In this document: one piece after another, positions 45,222 through 54,730 of the stretch | How positions within the stretch are numbered: position 1 is the first letter of the stretch | How the letters are laid out: every line of letters starts with the position of its first letter | Assembly: GCA_028283825.1 (NCBI GenBank) | Contig: JAPWJW010000002.1 | Span: forward strand, 434,001-498,000 | Direction of reading: 5' to 3' | Origin: Azospirillaceae bacterium | GTDB taxonomy: Bacteria; Pseudomonadota; Alphaproteobacteria; Azospirillales; Azospirillaceae | DNA length: 64,000 nucleotides | Made by a program: the position numbers and the translations under genes | The notes under the pieces: model-generated | Told to the model about the DNA's origin: nothing | Database searches by the model: none | What the model saw: only the letters and a program-made list of their open reading frames with translations

Positions 45222-45355
45222 TCTAAGATCTCCTCAATCGCCGGGCGCGGCCATCCGGCCGCTGGGCTTCCTCAGTTTCCGGTCCGCTACGCTCCCCGGA
45301 AACTTCCGGCGGCCCCGTCGGGGCCTACGGCATGAGTGGTAATCTCATGCCGCTG
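45220..45355 (+). repeat. Dispersed multi-hairpin repeat, copy F
   Basis: The 5' hairpin is reduced to GATC-TAA-GATC (45220-45230). Stem 1 GCGGCC-ATCC-GGCCGC (45247-45262); stem 2 GTTTCCGG with CCGGAAAC (45275-45282, 45296-45303); stem 3 GGCCCC-GTC-GGGGCC (45311-45325); 3' hairpin GGCATGAG with CTCATGCC (45329-45336, 45344-45351). Between convergent genes. Confidence 0.88.
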
Positions 45356-45380
45356 CTATGGGAACTGTTCCGGGGCCGCC

Positions 45381-46601
45381 TCAGTTCAGGGCGGCCCCGT
45401 CCGCATCCGCCGCCCCGGCCCCGGTGCGACGGCGGGCGATCCACAGGTACAGGCCGCTGGCCAGGACGATGATGGTCACCACATCCAGCAGGGCCCACAG
45501 GATCTTCAGCGGCATGCCGCCATAATCGCCGAAGTGCAGCGGGCGCGACACCTCCAGTGCCCGCAAGTACCACGGCATGGGCGCCACCACGTCCACCGCG
45601 CCGGTGCGCGCGGCGGCCAGCACCGGCGTCAGCAGGCGGCTGGTCAGGGTGGTGTCGCCCTTGGTCCAGATGACGTAGTGCTGCGGGCTGCCGAAGGGGG
45701 AACCGGGGAAGACCACGCTGGTGGTCGCCATGCCGGGCAGGGCCGCCCGGGCGTTGGCCAGCGCCGTTTCCACCGGCGCCAGTTCCTCTGCGGATGGCGA
45801 CGGCTTGCCCTGCCAGGGCGCCAGGATGGCGCGCACGTCGGTCATCTGCCACAGGCCGAACAGGGGGGTGGACAGCTCATTCATCACGCCGGTGGCGCCC
45901 ACCACCAGGGCCCAGGCCAGGGTGGTGACGCCCAGCAGGTTGTGCAGGTCCAGCCAGCGCACGCGGCGTGTCCGCCGGGTGCGCACGGTGCCGAAGTCCA
46001 GCTTGCGGGTGAAGGGACCGTACAGCACCACGCCGGACACGATGGCGACGACGAACAGCAGGGCCATGAAACCCATGAACAGCTCACCCGGCAAGCCGGC
46101 GAACAAATCCATGTGCAGGTTCAGCATGATGGACAGGAAGTCGGACTTCTGTTGGCCCGGCGGCGGCGATTCCGCCAGCACGTCGCCGGTGCGGCTGTCG
46201 AACTTTACCCAGGTGCGGTTGTCCGGGTCCAGGAAGGCCGGCCACGATGGCGTCATGAACACCACCACCTTGGGCTCGTCATCATCCATGAAGAGGGAGG
46301 TGACGATGCGGTCGGGGTGCAGCGCCCGCGCCTTGGCCACCAGGCCGTCGATGTTGGCCAAGGGGGCGTTGGCCGGCAGCGTGGCATAGGGCGGATCGTC
46401 GCTCAGCCAGCCGTCGATCTCATCCCGGAACACCAGCGGCAGGCCGGTCAGGCAGATCACCAGCAGGAACAGGGTGCAGACCAGGCTGGTCCATTTGTGG
46501 ACCGCCCCCCAGGTGCGGATGCTGCTGGCGGACATGCCGTGCGCCCGGCCAGGTGCGTGCGCCTGGGTGCCCGTGCCTTCGATTTCCTGCCAACCGCTCA
46601 C
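45381..46601 (-). CDS. PepSY-associated membrane protein
   Basis: A 406-residue protein with four or more TM helices. The first follows WGAVHKWTSLVCTLFLLVICLTG, and a PepSY-like extracytoplasmic domain is next (WVKFDSRTGDVL). A second TM pair contains NLHMDLFAGLPGELFMGF and a third WLDLHNLLGV, and a C-terminal helix follows RPLHFGDYGGMPLK. The His residues at helix ends are typical of PepSY_TM proteins that act as membrane reductases, often in iron uptake. GTG 46601 has a GGGAGAG site. Substrate unknown. Confidence 0.82.
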   Translation of the reverse strand: MSGWQEIEGTGTQAHAPGRAHGMSASSIRTWGAVHKWTSLVCTLFLLVICLTGLPLVFRDEIDGWLSDDPPYATLPANAPLANIDGLVAKARALHPDRIVTSLFMDDDEPKVVVFMTPSWPAFLDPDNRTWVKFDSRTGDVLAESPPPGQQKSDFLSIMLNLHMDLFAGLPGELFMGFMALLFVVAIVSGVVLYGPFTRKLDFGTVRTRRTRRVRWLDLHNLLGVTTLAWALVVGATGVMNELSTPLFGLWQMTDVRAILAPWQGKPSPSAEELAPVETALANARAALPGMATTSVVFPGSPFGSPQHYVIWTKGDTTLTSRLLTPVLAAARTGAVDVVAPMPWYLRALEVSRPLHFGDYGGMPLKILWALLDVVTIIVLASGLYLWIARRRTGAGAADADGAALN

Positions 46602-46751
46602 ATCCGCTCTCCCTCATCCAGGCGGGGTCCAAGGCTGCGATTACGACGCAAGCTTGATGCCCCATCACTTAAGACGATTCCGCCGGCGGATTTTTCCCAA
46701 GAAATCTTGCGGGCCAGATTTTCGCCCAGGATCGGCAGGGCGTTGGGGCCG

Positions 46752-48068
46752 TCACTCACGGATGGTGGCGTATGCTGCGCGCTCCAGCCCCTCGCGGAAG
46801 TCGGGATGGGCGATGCCGATCAGGGCCCGGGCCCGCTCCGCCAGCGTCAGGCCGCGCAGGTTCACGATGCCGTATTCGGTGGCGACGTACTGGACGTCGT
46901 TGCGCGGCGTCGTCACCGGCCCGCTCAGGCGGGGCACGATGCGCGACGCGGTGCCGCCTGCCGCCGTGGCGTGGCAGGCGATGATGGACTTGCCGCCCTT
47001 GGAGGCGGAGGCACCGCGCACGAAATCCAGCTGCCCGCCGGCGGCACTGTACTGCCAGCCCGTAAGGCATTCCGAATTGCAGGCGCCCTGCAAGTCGATC
47101 TCCAGCGTGGCGTTGACGGAGACCATGCTGTCGTTGCGGGCGATCACCGCCGGGTTGTTCACATAATCGACCGGCTGGGCCTCAATGGCGGGATTGTCGT
47201 CCAGGAAGTCGTACAGCGCCCGGTCGCCCATGGCGAAGGTGAACACCGTGCGCCCGGTGTGGATGGCCTTGCGGCTGTTGTCCACTGCCCCCCGGCGCAT
47301 CAGTTCCGCCAGGCCTGGTGTCATCAATTCGGTGTGGATGCCCATGTGCCGCCGGTCGTGCAGGGCGGCGCACACCGCGTCGGGCAGGGCGCCGATGCCC
47401 ATCTGCAGGCAGGCGCCGTCCTCCACCAAATCCGCGATCAGCTTGCCGATGATGGTGTCGTTCTCCCGGATCTTCGCGGGCGGGATTTCCAGCAGCGGCA
47501 CCGGGTTTTCCACCAGGGCCGTCACGCGTTCCAGCGGGATGCGGCAGTTGCCCCGGGCGCGCGGCATCGCCGGATTGACCTCCAGGATCACCTGGCGGGC
47601 GGTCTGTGACACCGCCAGGGCATAGTCGGTGTTGGTGCCCAGGCTGAAACAGCCGTCTTCGTCCATCGGCGACACGGTGGTCAGCAGCACGTCGGCGTCC
47701 ACCTGCCGGCTCAGCACATCGGGCGCTTGGCTGAACGCCGTGGGGATGAAGTCCACCGGCGGCAGGCCCAGCGGCCCCGCCTCCTTGTCCAGGGCGCGTT
47801 CGATGGCGCCGTGGAACAGGCTCACCGGCCGGATGCGGTGGCGCAGATCCGACCGCAGGACGGGGGCAGCGTTCTTGAAGGCCAGCAGGTAATAAAGCGA
47901 CAGGTCGCCGACCTCCCCTGTCCCCGCCCGGGCGCCCAGGGCCGCCAGCAGCGCCGGCGGCTGGGAAACACCCAGGCCCATGGCGATGCGCGATCCTGAC
48001 GGGATCAGCCGCACGGCATCCTCCGCCGATATGCGGCGCGCGGCATAGGCTTCCGCCGTTGATTCCAT
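46752..48068 (-). CDS. Acetyl-CoA hydrolase/CoA-transferase family protein
   Basis: A 438-residue class I CoA-transferase. Features: SRIAMGLGVSQPPALL near the start, MGIGALPDAV, the expected catalytic Glu in the HTELMTPGLAELM region, and the C-terminal VATEYGIVNLRGLTLAERA with GIAHPDFRE. Closest in type to 4-hydroxybutyrate/acetate CoA-transferases. The acid used cannot be told from sequence. Upstream of the PepSY gene by 150 bp on the same strand. Confidence 0.87.
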   Translation of the reverse strand: MESTAEAYAARRISAEDAVRLIPSGSRIAMGLGVSQPPALLAALGARAGTGEVGDLSLYYLLAFKNAAPVLRSDLRHRIRPVSLFHGAIERALDKEAGPLGLPPVDFIPTAFSQAPDVLSRQVDADVLLTTVSPMDEDGCFSLGTNTDYALAVSQTARQVILEVNPAMPRARGNCRIPLERVTALVENPVPLLEIPPAKIRENDTIIGKLIADLVEDGACLQMGIGALPDAVCAALHDRRHMGIHTELMTPGLAELMRRGAVDNSRKAIHTGRTVFTFAMGDRALYDFLDDNPAIEAQPVDYVNNPAVIARNDSMVSVNATLEIDLQGACNSECLTGWQYSAAGGQLDFVRGASASKGGKSIIACHATAAGGTASRIVPRLSGPVTTPRNDVQYVATEYGIVNLRGLTLAERARALIGIAHPDFREGLERAAYATIRE

Positions 48069-48229
48069 GCCTTCCCCTCCCGTGGTGCCCGTTTCTTGGT
48101 ACGAAGCTATTGGGCCGACATCCTGGCACGAAGGCCGGCGTTCGCCTCGCCCTGTACAGAGACGGTTATACCCTGACAGCTTCCCCTTCCGGCAAGGCTA
48201 TCAGGCGGTCGGGTTCTCAAGACCACGGG

Positions 48230-50302
48230 TCACCAGACGCGCACCCGCTCCGTCGGGGCGAGATAGAGCCTGTCGCCGGGCCGCACGGCGAATGCGTCGT
48301 ACCAGGCATCCAGGTTGCGCACGACGCCGTTGACGCGGAACTCGGCAGGGCTGTGGGGATCGGTCATCACGTCCTGTCGCAACTGGGCCTCGCGGACCTT
48401 TTCGCGATAGGTCTGCGACCAGGAGAGGAAAAAGCGCTGCTCGGCCGTGAAGCCGTCGAGGACGGGCGCCGGCCTGCCGCCAAGCGAGATCCGATAGGCA
48501 TCCAGCGCGATGCTCAGCCCGCTGTTGTCGCCGATGTTCTCGCCCAGGGTCAGGGCGCCCTTGAGGTGCAGGCCGGGCAGGGGCTCATAGCGCGAATACT
48601 GCGCCGCCAGGGCATCGGCTCGCGCGCGGAAGCGGGTGACATCTTCATCGGTCCACCAGGCGCGCAGCACGCCGTTCTCATCCGACTTGGCGCCCTGGTC
48701 GTCGAAGCCGTGACCGATCTCGTGACCGATCACCCCGCCGATCCCGCCATAGTTGACCGCGGCGTCCGCGGCCGGGTCGAAATAGGGCGGCTGCAGGATG
48801 GCCGCCGGAAACACGATCTCGTTGAAGAAGGCGTTGTAGTAGGCGTTGACCGTCTGGGGCGTCATGCCCCATTCGTCCCGATCCGTGGGCCTGCCCAGAC
48901 GGCCGGCCTTGCGCCGCCACTCCCACAGCCTGGCGCGGGCCCGGTTGCCGACCGGATCGCCGGCCCGGACCTCCAGCGTCGCATAGTCGCGCCAGGTGTC
49001 GGGATAGCCGATCTTCACCCGCAGCTTGTCGAGCTTGCGCAGCGCCGCCTGCCGGGTCGCCGGCGCCATCCAGTCGGCCTGGACGATACGCGTCCGGTAG
49101 GCCATGCGCAGCGTTCCGACCAGGGCGACCATCTGCGCCTTGGCGTCGGCGCTGAAATGACGGCGGACGTAGAGTTCACCGACCGCCTCCCCCAGTGCCG
49201 TATTGAGGGCCGTGGTCGCGCGTTTCCAGCGTTCCCGCTTCTGGGGCTGCCCGGACAGGGTGCGGCCGTTGAAATCGAACGCCAGGTCGTCGAAGGCCAG
49301 CGGCAGCAGGTCCGCCGTCGCGTTCAGGCAATGGAACGTCAGATAGTTGCGCCATGTCCGGACCGGGATGGCGCGAAACAGTTTCGCCAGCCCCTGGATC
49401 GCGTCGGGCTGCTTGGCGCCGAACAGGTCGTGATCGTCCGGGATATCCAGCGTCGCGAAGACGTCATCCCAGGGGAACTCGGGCGCCAGCGCCTTCAGGC
49501 CGGCGCGCGTCTTCGGATTGTAGGTGAGGTTGCGGTCGCCCCGCTTCTCGGCAGGCCAGTGCAGGGTGGCGATGGCGGTCTCGACCTCCAGGATCGACGC
49601 CGTGGCCGATGCCGGCTCGGGCTCACCGGCCAGCGACAGCACCGTTTCGATATAGTTTCGATACTTGTCCCGTGCGCCGGTGAAGCTCGCCTCAGCGTTC
49701 AGGTAATAGTCGCGGCCCGGCATGCCCAGGCCGGCCTGGCTGACGTTGACGGTATAGCGGCCGGGGTCCTTGTCGTCGGCCCAGATGTCGATCGAGAAGG
49801 GCCCGCCGATGCCGAGGTCGACGCGCGCCATCAGTCGCGCGATGTCCTCATGCGACCCGGCTTGGGCGATCGCGGCGAGGGTCGCCTGGATGGGGCCGAG
49901 GCCGGCCTTTTCGATCGCGGCCGTGTCGAGATAGGCGGTGTAGAAGTCGGCGATCTTCTGCTCCGGGCTGCCCGGCGCGTGGGGCTGCCGGACCAGATCA
50001 TCGAGGATCGCCCCCACATCGGCCTCGGCCTTTGCGCGCAGGGCGAAGAACGGCCCCCACGACGCGCGGTCCGCTGGAATCCGGGTGTCCTTCAGCCACG
50101 AACCGCTGCCATAGCGGAAGAAGTCGTCGCCCGGCCTGACCGTCGGGTCCATGCCCCTGATGTCGAAACCCCAATCGCCGATCGCCGGCCTGATCACCGC
50201 GGCCACCATTCGCTTCGGCAGGAGTTGAAGGCAAAGCGCCGCACCGGCGGCAGCCAGAAGGCCGCGCCGGCTGGCCCCTTTGGTTTGACCCTTGATGTTC
50301 AT
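48230..50302 (-). CDS. M13 (neprilysin-like) zinc metallopeptidase
   Basis: A 690-residue peptidase with a Tat-like signal (SRRGLLAAAGAALCL). The zinc site is HEIGH at 527-531, with GHGFDDQGAKSDENG after it and the third ligand Glu in LTLGENIGDNSGL. The substrate-binding NAYYN and C-terminal CxxW-less end fit bacterial PepO/M13 enzymes. Expected in the periplasm, where it cuts short peptides. ATG 50302 is preferred over the upstream start. Stands alone on minus. Confidence 0.93.
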   Translation of the reverse strand: MNIKGQTKGASRRGLLAAAGAALCLQLLPKRMVAAVIRPAIGDWGFDIRGMDPTVRPGDDFFRYGSGSWLKDTRIPADRASWGPFFALRAKAEADVGAILDDLVRQPHAPGSPEQKIADFYTAYLDTAAIEKAGLGPIQATLAAIAQAGSHEDIARLMARVDLGIGGPFSIDIWADDKDPGRYTVNVSQAGLGMPGRDYYLNAEASFTGARDKYRNYIETVLSLAGEPEPASATASILEVETAIATLHWPAEKRGDRNLTYNPKTRAGLKALAPEFPWDDVFATLDIPDDHDLFGAKQPDAIQGLAKLFRAIPVRTWRNYLTFHCLNATADLLPLAFDDLAFDFNGRTLSGQPQKRERWKRATTALNTALGEAVGELYVRRHFSADAKAQMVALVGTLRMAYRTRIVQADWMAPATRQAALRKLDKLRVKIGYPDTWRDYATLEVRAGDPVGNRARARLWEWRRKAGRLGRPTDRDEWGMTPQTVNAYYNAFFNEIVFPAAILQPPYFDPAADAAVNYGGIGGVIGHEIGHGFDDQGAKSDENGVLRAWWTDEDVTRFRARADALAAQYSRYEPLPGLHLKGALTLGENIGDNSGLSIALDAYRISLGGRPAPVLDGFTAEQRFFLSWSQTYREKVREAQLRQDVMTDPHSPAEFRVNGVVRNLDAWYDAFAVRPGDRLYLAPTERVRVW

Positions 50303-50459
50303 GGCATCCACCACCGCGTTGAGCAGCCCGGTGGCGCATCGGATATTTCCCGCCCGCGCCCAGGGTCGGCATGATATTAGTAGGTGCCTACGGAATCTCC
50401 AAGGTCAAATGAAAATCCGGACGGGACCGCCGCAGGCGGATTGCCCGGCCTGTCGGGGT

Positions 50460-51347
50460 TCAGGACGCTGTTGGCGCGGTTTCCAAATGCCGGCGGCGTT
50501 TCCGCCACTGTGCGGGACCCAGTCCGATGGCCGCCGTAAACGCCCGGGTGAAATGGCTTTGATCGGAAAAGCCGCACGCGACCGCGATTTGAGCGAGCGG
50601 CGTATCGTCCCGCAGCATGAGATCCCTGGCGTGGTTGAGCCGCCTTTGGATGAGCCATTGGTAAGGCGGCAGGCCGGTGCTGCAGGCGAAAGCCCGTGAG
50701 AAATGGCTGGTCGAGAGGCCGCAATCCCGCGCCACGGTATCAATCGACACCACGTTCCCCAGATGCTCTTCGAAGACATTTCGCGCCAGGCGCAATTGCC
50801 ATGGCTTCAACCCGCCGCGCTCAGCGCGGGGGGGAAGGGAGAAATCCCCGTATCGTTGGGCGATATGGAGGTTCAACGCCGACGCGATGTGATCGACGAT
50901 CGTTTGGCTGTTCGTCCTGGTCTGCTCAACAGCGCAGCTCAGGCTGGCCCCCAAATGGCGCATCACCGAATCCTCGGCCGCGATTCCGGGTTTGACCTCC
51001 AGTGTCGTAAGGCGGGGAACGCCATGCTCATCGGTGATCGCGTCGAAGGTCTCCCTGGGTAGCAGAAGGTTGACCGCGTCGCCGCCCGCGCCGACAGGGT
51101 GGCGGGTTCCGGTGGCGAGGCGAACCAGCGCCTGGCTTCCCGCCGGGAACGGGATGATCGGTGTCGTCACGCCATCGACCACACTCCGGCATGAGGGGAT
51201 TTCCCGACGCTGAAGATCAAGCACGAGACTGGCGTTGGCGCTGCCAAAGCGCGGCCGGTCGCCGGGGATTTCCGTGAACAGGTCAGCGGGCGCCCGAAGG
51301 TGGAAAAAGTCCCGTCCCAATCGTTGGGTGGATTGCCGCGCGACCAT
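50460..51347 (-). CDS. AraC-family regulator (1)
   Basis: A 295-residue regulator. The C-terminal double HTH reads VARDCGLSTSHFSRAFACSTG and IAVACGFSDQSHFTRAF. The N-terminal sensor of about 180 residues is not typical of sugar-binding AraC proteins. ATG 51347 has GGGAGA seven bases upstream. It is paralogous to the divergent AraC gene at 51675, sharing the GLxPWQ linker before the HTH. Effector unknown. Confidence 0.88.
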   Translation of the reverse strand: MVARQSTQRLGRDFFHLRAPADLFTEIPGDRPRFGSANASLVLDLQRREIPSCRSVVDGVTTPIIPFPAGSQALVRLATGTRHPVGAGGDAVNLLLPRETFDAITDEHGVPRLTTLEVKPGIAAEDSVMRHLGASLSCAVEQTRTNSQTIVDHIASALNLHIAQRYGDFSLPPRAERGGLKPWQLRLARNVFEEHLGNVVSIDTVARDCGLSTSHFSRAFACSTGLPPYQWLIQRRLNHARDLMLRDDTPLAQIAVACGFSDQSHFTRAFTAAIGLGPAQWRKRRRHLETAPTAS

Positions 51348-51674
51348 GCCAGTCTCTCCCAGAACCCAATGTCGTCCAGAACGAAGTGCCGGCGGCAACG
51401 GCACCGACCACCGTCTTCGCCGGCCGGATCAGTGTTAAGACCGATCACGGGCCCGTCCTGAGTTAAGGGTTGTAAAAATCTGGTAGCGCCCCGTTTTCAC
51501 CGGGGCGTCAGGCCCCGCAGGCGGGTTTACCCCCAGATTGCGAGGAGCGAAATCAGGTGCGGTTCAGACATCCAGGGGCGGAAGCCCACAATCCAGGCGG
51601 CGTGGTCGTCCTTATCCATAAGGCCAAGGTTCACGTGCCGGCGTCCTGCCGGCCCATCGGGACGACCAAAGCCC
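51348..51674. other. Shared regulatory spacer of the two AraC genes
   Basis: A 327-bp divergent region without genes. Holds a hairpin CGCCCCG with CGGGGCG (51487-51493, 51501-51507) and a short palindrome CTTAT-CC-ATAAG (51611-51622). Operators for both regulators are expected here. Confidence 0.5.
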
Positions 51675-52625
51675 ATGCGCGCCAGGAGCAGTTATGAAAG
51701 TAGCATCAGTGACAAGTTCAAGGTCCACGCCCCTTCCCTGGTCTCGCACGTCGGGCGCTCCGCGCCGATCGGCTTCAGCCTGATCCGCGGCCATGGCACC
51801 GGTGAGTTCACCAAACCGACGCAAGCGCAGGACGCCTACGCGATCTCGATCTTCCTGCAGCCATCCCCGAAGCTGGCGATGAAGGTCAATGGCCGGGTAC
51901 TGGCCCCCCAGAGCGTGGCCGCCGGTGGGGTGATCATCAGTCATCTCGAGACCGTCCCCGGCGTCCGCTTCAACGGACCTTTCGATTTTGTCCGGTGTTA
52001 CGTGACCAAGGAGACGCTTGATGAACTGGCCGAACCGGCGCGAACGCCGCCTCTCGACGGTCTGAGGCGTCCGGATTTCGGGACCAAGGATCTGGTCCTG
52101 TATCATCTGGCCGTGTCCGCGGCGCCGCTGATTGAACGGGGCGATCCGACGGACCAGCTGGTCCTGGATCAGATCGCGCTGGCGGTCTGCAGCCGCTTGA
52201 CCCTGGCCTATGCGGGCGCGCCCCGCGATCCACGTGGCCTCGGGCGGGGGCGGGGGGGATTGGCGCCTTGGCAGGAAAGGCGCGCCAAGGACTTCATCGA
52301 AGCCAACCTTGGCCGGCCCGTCGGTCTGGCGGAGATCGCCACGCAATGTGGCCTCTCGCCCAGCTATTTCTCACGCGCCTTCCGCAACAACACCGGCCGT
52401 CCCCCCCACCGGTGGCTTACCGAACGGCGGATCGAGCAGGCCAAGTTGGCGCTTGCCGCCGATAATGAGGAATTGTCGCAGATCGCCGGCCGCCTCGGGT
52501 TCTCCGACACCAGCCATTTCTCCCGGGTGTTCTCCAGCCTTACCGGACTGACGCCGGCCGTCTGGCGCCGCAACCGCGGTTCCGGCCACACCGACGGGAC
52601 GGATGGTTTGATGGGGCAAGCCTGA
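51675..52625 (+). CDS. AraC-family regulator (2)
   Basis: A 316-residue regulator. HTH pair: IATQCGLSPSYFSRAFRNNTG and IAGRLGFSDTSHFSRVF, preceded by GLAPWQERRAKDFI. The N-terminal half contains FLQPSPKLAMKVNGR. Divergent from its paralogue and convergent with the hydrolase gene, so it probably controls one or both neighbouring units. Confidence 0.88.
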   Translation: MRARSSYESSISDKFKVHAPSLVSHVGRSAPIGFSLIRGHGTGEFTKPTQAQDAYAISIFLQPSPKLAMKVNGRVLAPQSVAAGGVIISHLETVPGVRFNGPFDFVRCYVTKETLDELAEPARTPPLDGLRRPDFGTKDLVLYHLAVSAAPLIERGDPTDQLVLDQIALAVCSRLTLAYAGAPRDPRGLGRGRGGLAPWQERRAKDFIEANLGRPVGLAEIATQCGLSPSYFSRAFRNNTGRPPHRWLTERRIEQAKLALAADNEELSQIAGRLGFSDTSHFSRVFSSLTGLTPAVWRRNRGSGHTDGTDGLMGQA

Positions 52626-52682
52626 GCGCTGCCCCCTCGCCATCGGCCTGGCCGGCGGACGGCGAGAGGGCAGGGGGATTTT

Positions 52683-53579
52683 CTACAGATGTTCCTTGAA
52701 CCACCCGACCGCGGCTTGCGAGGCGGCCGCGAATTCGTCGAGATAGGGATCGAAGTGGCCGCCCGAGATCATCACCAGCTTCTTGGGATGAAGCGCGCGC
52801 TCATACGCCTTCAAGGCCAGGTCGGTCACGGCGATGTGATCGTGCGCGGCCACCACCATCAGCAGCGGCGTCGGTGAGACGCGGTCGACGAAGTCGCCCG
52901 GGCTGTACATGCGGGCCCAGCGGTTGGACCGCACGGTGATCTTGTTTTCCCAAATGCCGTCCGGAACCGGTTGCAGATAGAAGCTGACCGCGTCGGCCGC
53001 CTTGTAGGACGCCGCCTTCGTGGTGTCCTCGCTGACGATGGACTGCGTCGCGGGCGGTTCGCCCCGAAGCTGGGCCCGGTCATCCGCGGCGAAGCGGGCT
53101 TCGAGATCGGCCACCGCCTCGGCGGGAACGCGGCGAAGGCCGGCTTCGTGCCCGTCTATGGTCGGGACCTGCGCCACGATCGCCTTGAGCCGGCGGTCGG
53201 TCGCGCCCAGCACGATGGAATGCCCGCCGGCGAAGCTGGTCCCCCACAGGCCGATCCGGTTCTCATCGATTTCCGGACGGGCCTGCAGGTAGGAGATGCA
53301 GCGCCGCCAGTCGGTGATCTGCTGCCAGGGATTGATATCCTGGCGCGGCTCGCCCCCGCTGTCGCCGAAACCGCGGTGATCATGCAGCAGGACGGCCAGT
53401 CCCGCCTCGGCGAACGCCATCGCGATGCGGTCGAGCCCGTGAAATTTCGTGCCGCCGAAGCCGTGGGCCATGGTGACGGCGGGAAGCGGGCCCGGCGCAT
53501 CCGGCAGGTAGAGCCACGCCGCCAGTTCCACGCCGCCTTCGGCGGGGATTTTGACATCATGCTTGGTGATTTTCGGCAT
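52683..53579 (-). CDS. Alpha/beta hydrolase (X-Pro peptidase/acyl esterase-like)
   Basis: A 298-residue cytoplasmic hydrolase. HGFGGTK near residue 40 is the oxyanion region, the nucleophile Ser is in GLWGTSFAGGH, Asp in VVAAHDHIAV, and His in ISGGHFDPY near the end. The HDHRGFGDSGGEP segment is typical of the DUF/dienelactone-hydrolase-like alpha/beta group. Substrate unknown. Probably co-transcribed with the enoyl-CoA hydratase-like gene 4 bp upstream. Confidence 0.83.
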   Translation of the reverse strand: MPKITKHDVKIPAEGGVELAAWLYLPDAPGPLPAVTMAHGFGGTKFHGLDRIAMAFAEAGLAVLLHDHRGFGDSGGEPRQDINPWQQITDWRRCISYLQARPEIDENRIGLWGTSFAGGHSIVLGATDRRLKAIVAQVPTIDGHEAGLRRVPAEAVADLEARFAADDRAQLRGEPPATQSIVSEDTTKAASYKAADAVSFYLQPVPDGIWENKITVRSNRWARMYSPGDFVDRVSPTPLLMVVAAHDHIAVTDLALKAYERALHPKKLVMISGGHFDPYLDEFAAASQAAVGWFKEHL

Positions 53580-53583
53580 CGAC

Positions 53584-54417
53584 TTACTCCTGGTTCAGGG
53601 AAAGGGAGGGGAACATGTCGCCGAGGTCGATCTCGGCCTCGCGGGTCTGAAAGCCGCGCTTCATCGCGGCCTGGATGCGGCGCTGCGTTTCCGGAACCTT
53701 CACGCCGTCGCCGAAAAGATCGGAGTCACGGCGGAAATCCTCGATCGGCGCCAGGGAGATGGCGTTGACCCGCTCCTTGACCAGGGCCAGGCCGGCGGTG
53801 GGGAACTGCGCGATCCGAAGGGCGAGGGCCCTCACGAACGGTTCCAGCTCATCCGGCGCGAAGCTGCGGTTGACCCAGCCGTAGCGTTCGGCCAGGTCCG
53901 CGTCGAAATCCGCCGCGCTGAGCATCACCTCCAGCGCCCGGCCACGGCCCAGCATCCGGACCAGGTGCTGCGCCCCGCCACCACCAGGGACAAGACCGAG
54001 GCCAGCCTCGTTCTGCGCGAAGAAGGCACGGCCCCGCGCGGCGAAGCGCATGTCGCAATTCAGGACGAACTCGCTGCCCGCCCCCCGCGTCCGGCCCTCC
54101 ACCTGGGCGATGGTCACCGCCTTGGTCTGGGCCAGCCGGCGGAACAGCAGCGCGATCGAGGCCTCGCCGGTCAGCTTGGCGGCCTCCTGCCGATAGGCCG
54201 CGATCTGGGTCACATCGACATGGGAGATGAAAAAGTCGGGATCGGCGCTTTTGAAGACGACGACCTTGTAAGGTTCGCCCCGATCCAGCAGCGTGATGAG
54301 CCGGACGAGGTCACGCACAAGCGCCGGCCCCAGCAGGTTCATCGGCGGCGTGTCGATCGTCACGAAGAGTGCCGCACCCTGGTCCTCCAGCGTCAGCGTC
54401 TCAAAATCAGCAGACAT
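53584..54417 (-). CDS. Enoyl-CoA hydratase/isomerase family protein
   Basis: A 277-residue crotonase-fold protein. TIDTPPMNLLG at the start, the oxyanion region EGRTRGAGSEFVLNCDMRFA near residues 105-125, and GLGLVPGGGGAQHLVRMLGR follow the family order. The usual catalytic Glu position in GLGLVPGGG is not plainly conserved, so a hydratase, isomerase or hydrolase role cannot be chosen. It lies 4 bp ahead of the alpha/beta hydrolase gene, one operon. Confidence 0.82.
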   Translation of the reverse strand: MSADFETLTLEDQGAALFVTIDTPPMNLLGPALVRDLVRLITLLDRGEPYKVVVFKSADPDFFISHVDVTQIAAYRQEAAKLTGEASIALLFRRLAQTKAVTIAQVEGRTRGAGSEFVLNCDMRFAARGRAFFAQNEAGLGLVPGGGGAQHLVRMLGRGRALEVMLSAADFDADLAERYGWVNRSFAPDELEPFVRALALRIAQFPTAGLALVKERVNAISLAPIEDFRRDSDLFGDGVKVPETQRRIQAAMKRGFQTREAEIDLGDMFPSLSLNQE

Positions 54418-54730
54418 TCTATCCTCCGAACATCGGTTCCGGTCTGTGGGGCCCGAGGGGGGCGCCTACGGGTTCAAGGGTGGCGATGCGTGGTTGTTAA
54501 GATGCCGCCACGGTACCGGGGCCGGCCGGCCGGACCTTGAAGAAGGGATGCGAAATTGTGAAATCGTGGCGCGGTATTGGCGTCGCCGGTGCCGGGCCCG
54601 CGTGAAAATTCTTGCGCCGCGATTGTTCAAAAGAAGTCAGAACCTACCAGCGCGCCCGGCCCCGTCGGCCGATCTAGAAGGCGCGCCGACGTCCGGCGTC
54701 TTGCAACGCCTCATCATCAGGAGCGACCCG
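54418..54730. other. Divergent spacer
   Basis: A 313-bp region between the enoyl-CoA hydratase-like gene (minus) and an exported hydrolase (plus). No ORF with supporting features and no clear hairpin. It must carry the promoters of both. Confidence 0.4.

Noticed and set aside
46678-46698. TCCGCCGGCGGA followed by TTTTT as a terminator
   Set aside because: Palindrome without a loop, and no plus-strand gene upstream; both neighbours are on minus.
48059-50374. 771-codon plus-strand frame opposite the M13 peptidase
   Set aside because: Antisense shadow; the minus strand carries HEIGH and the complete M13 pattern.
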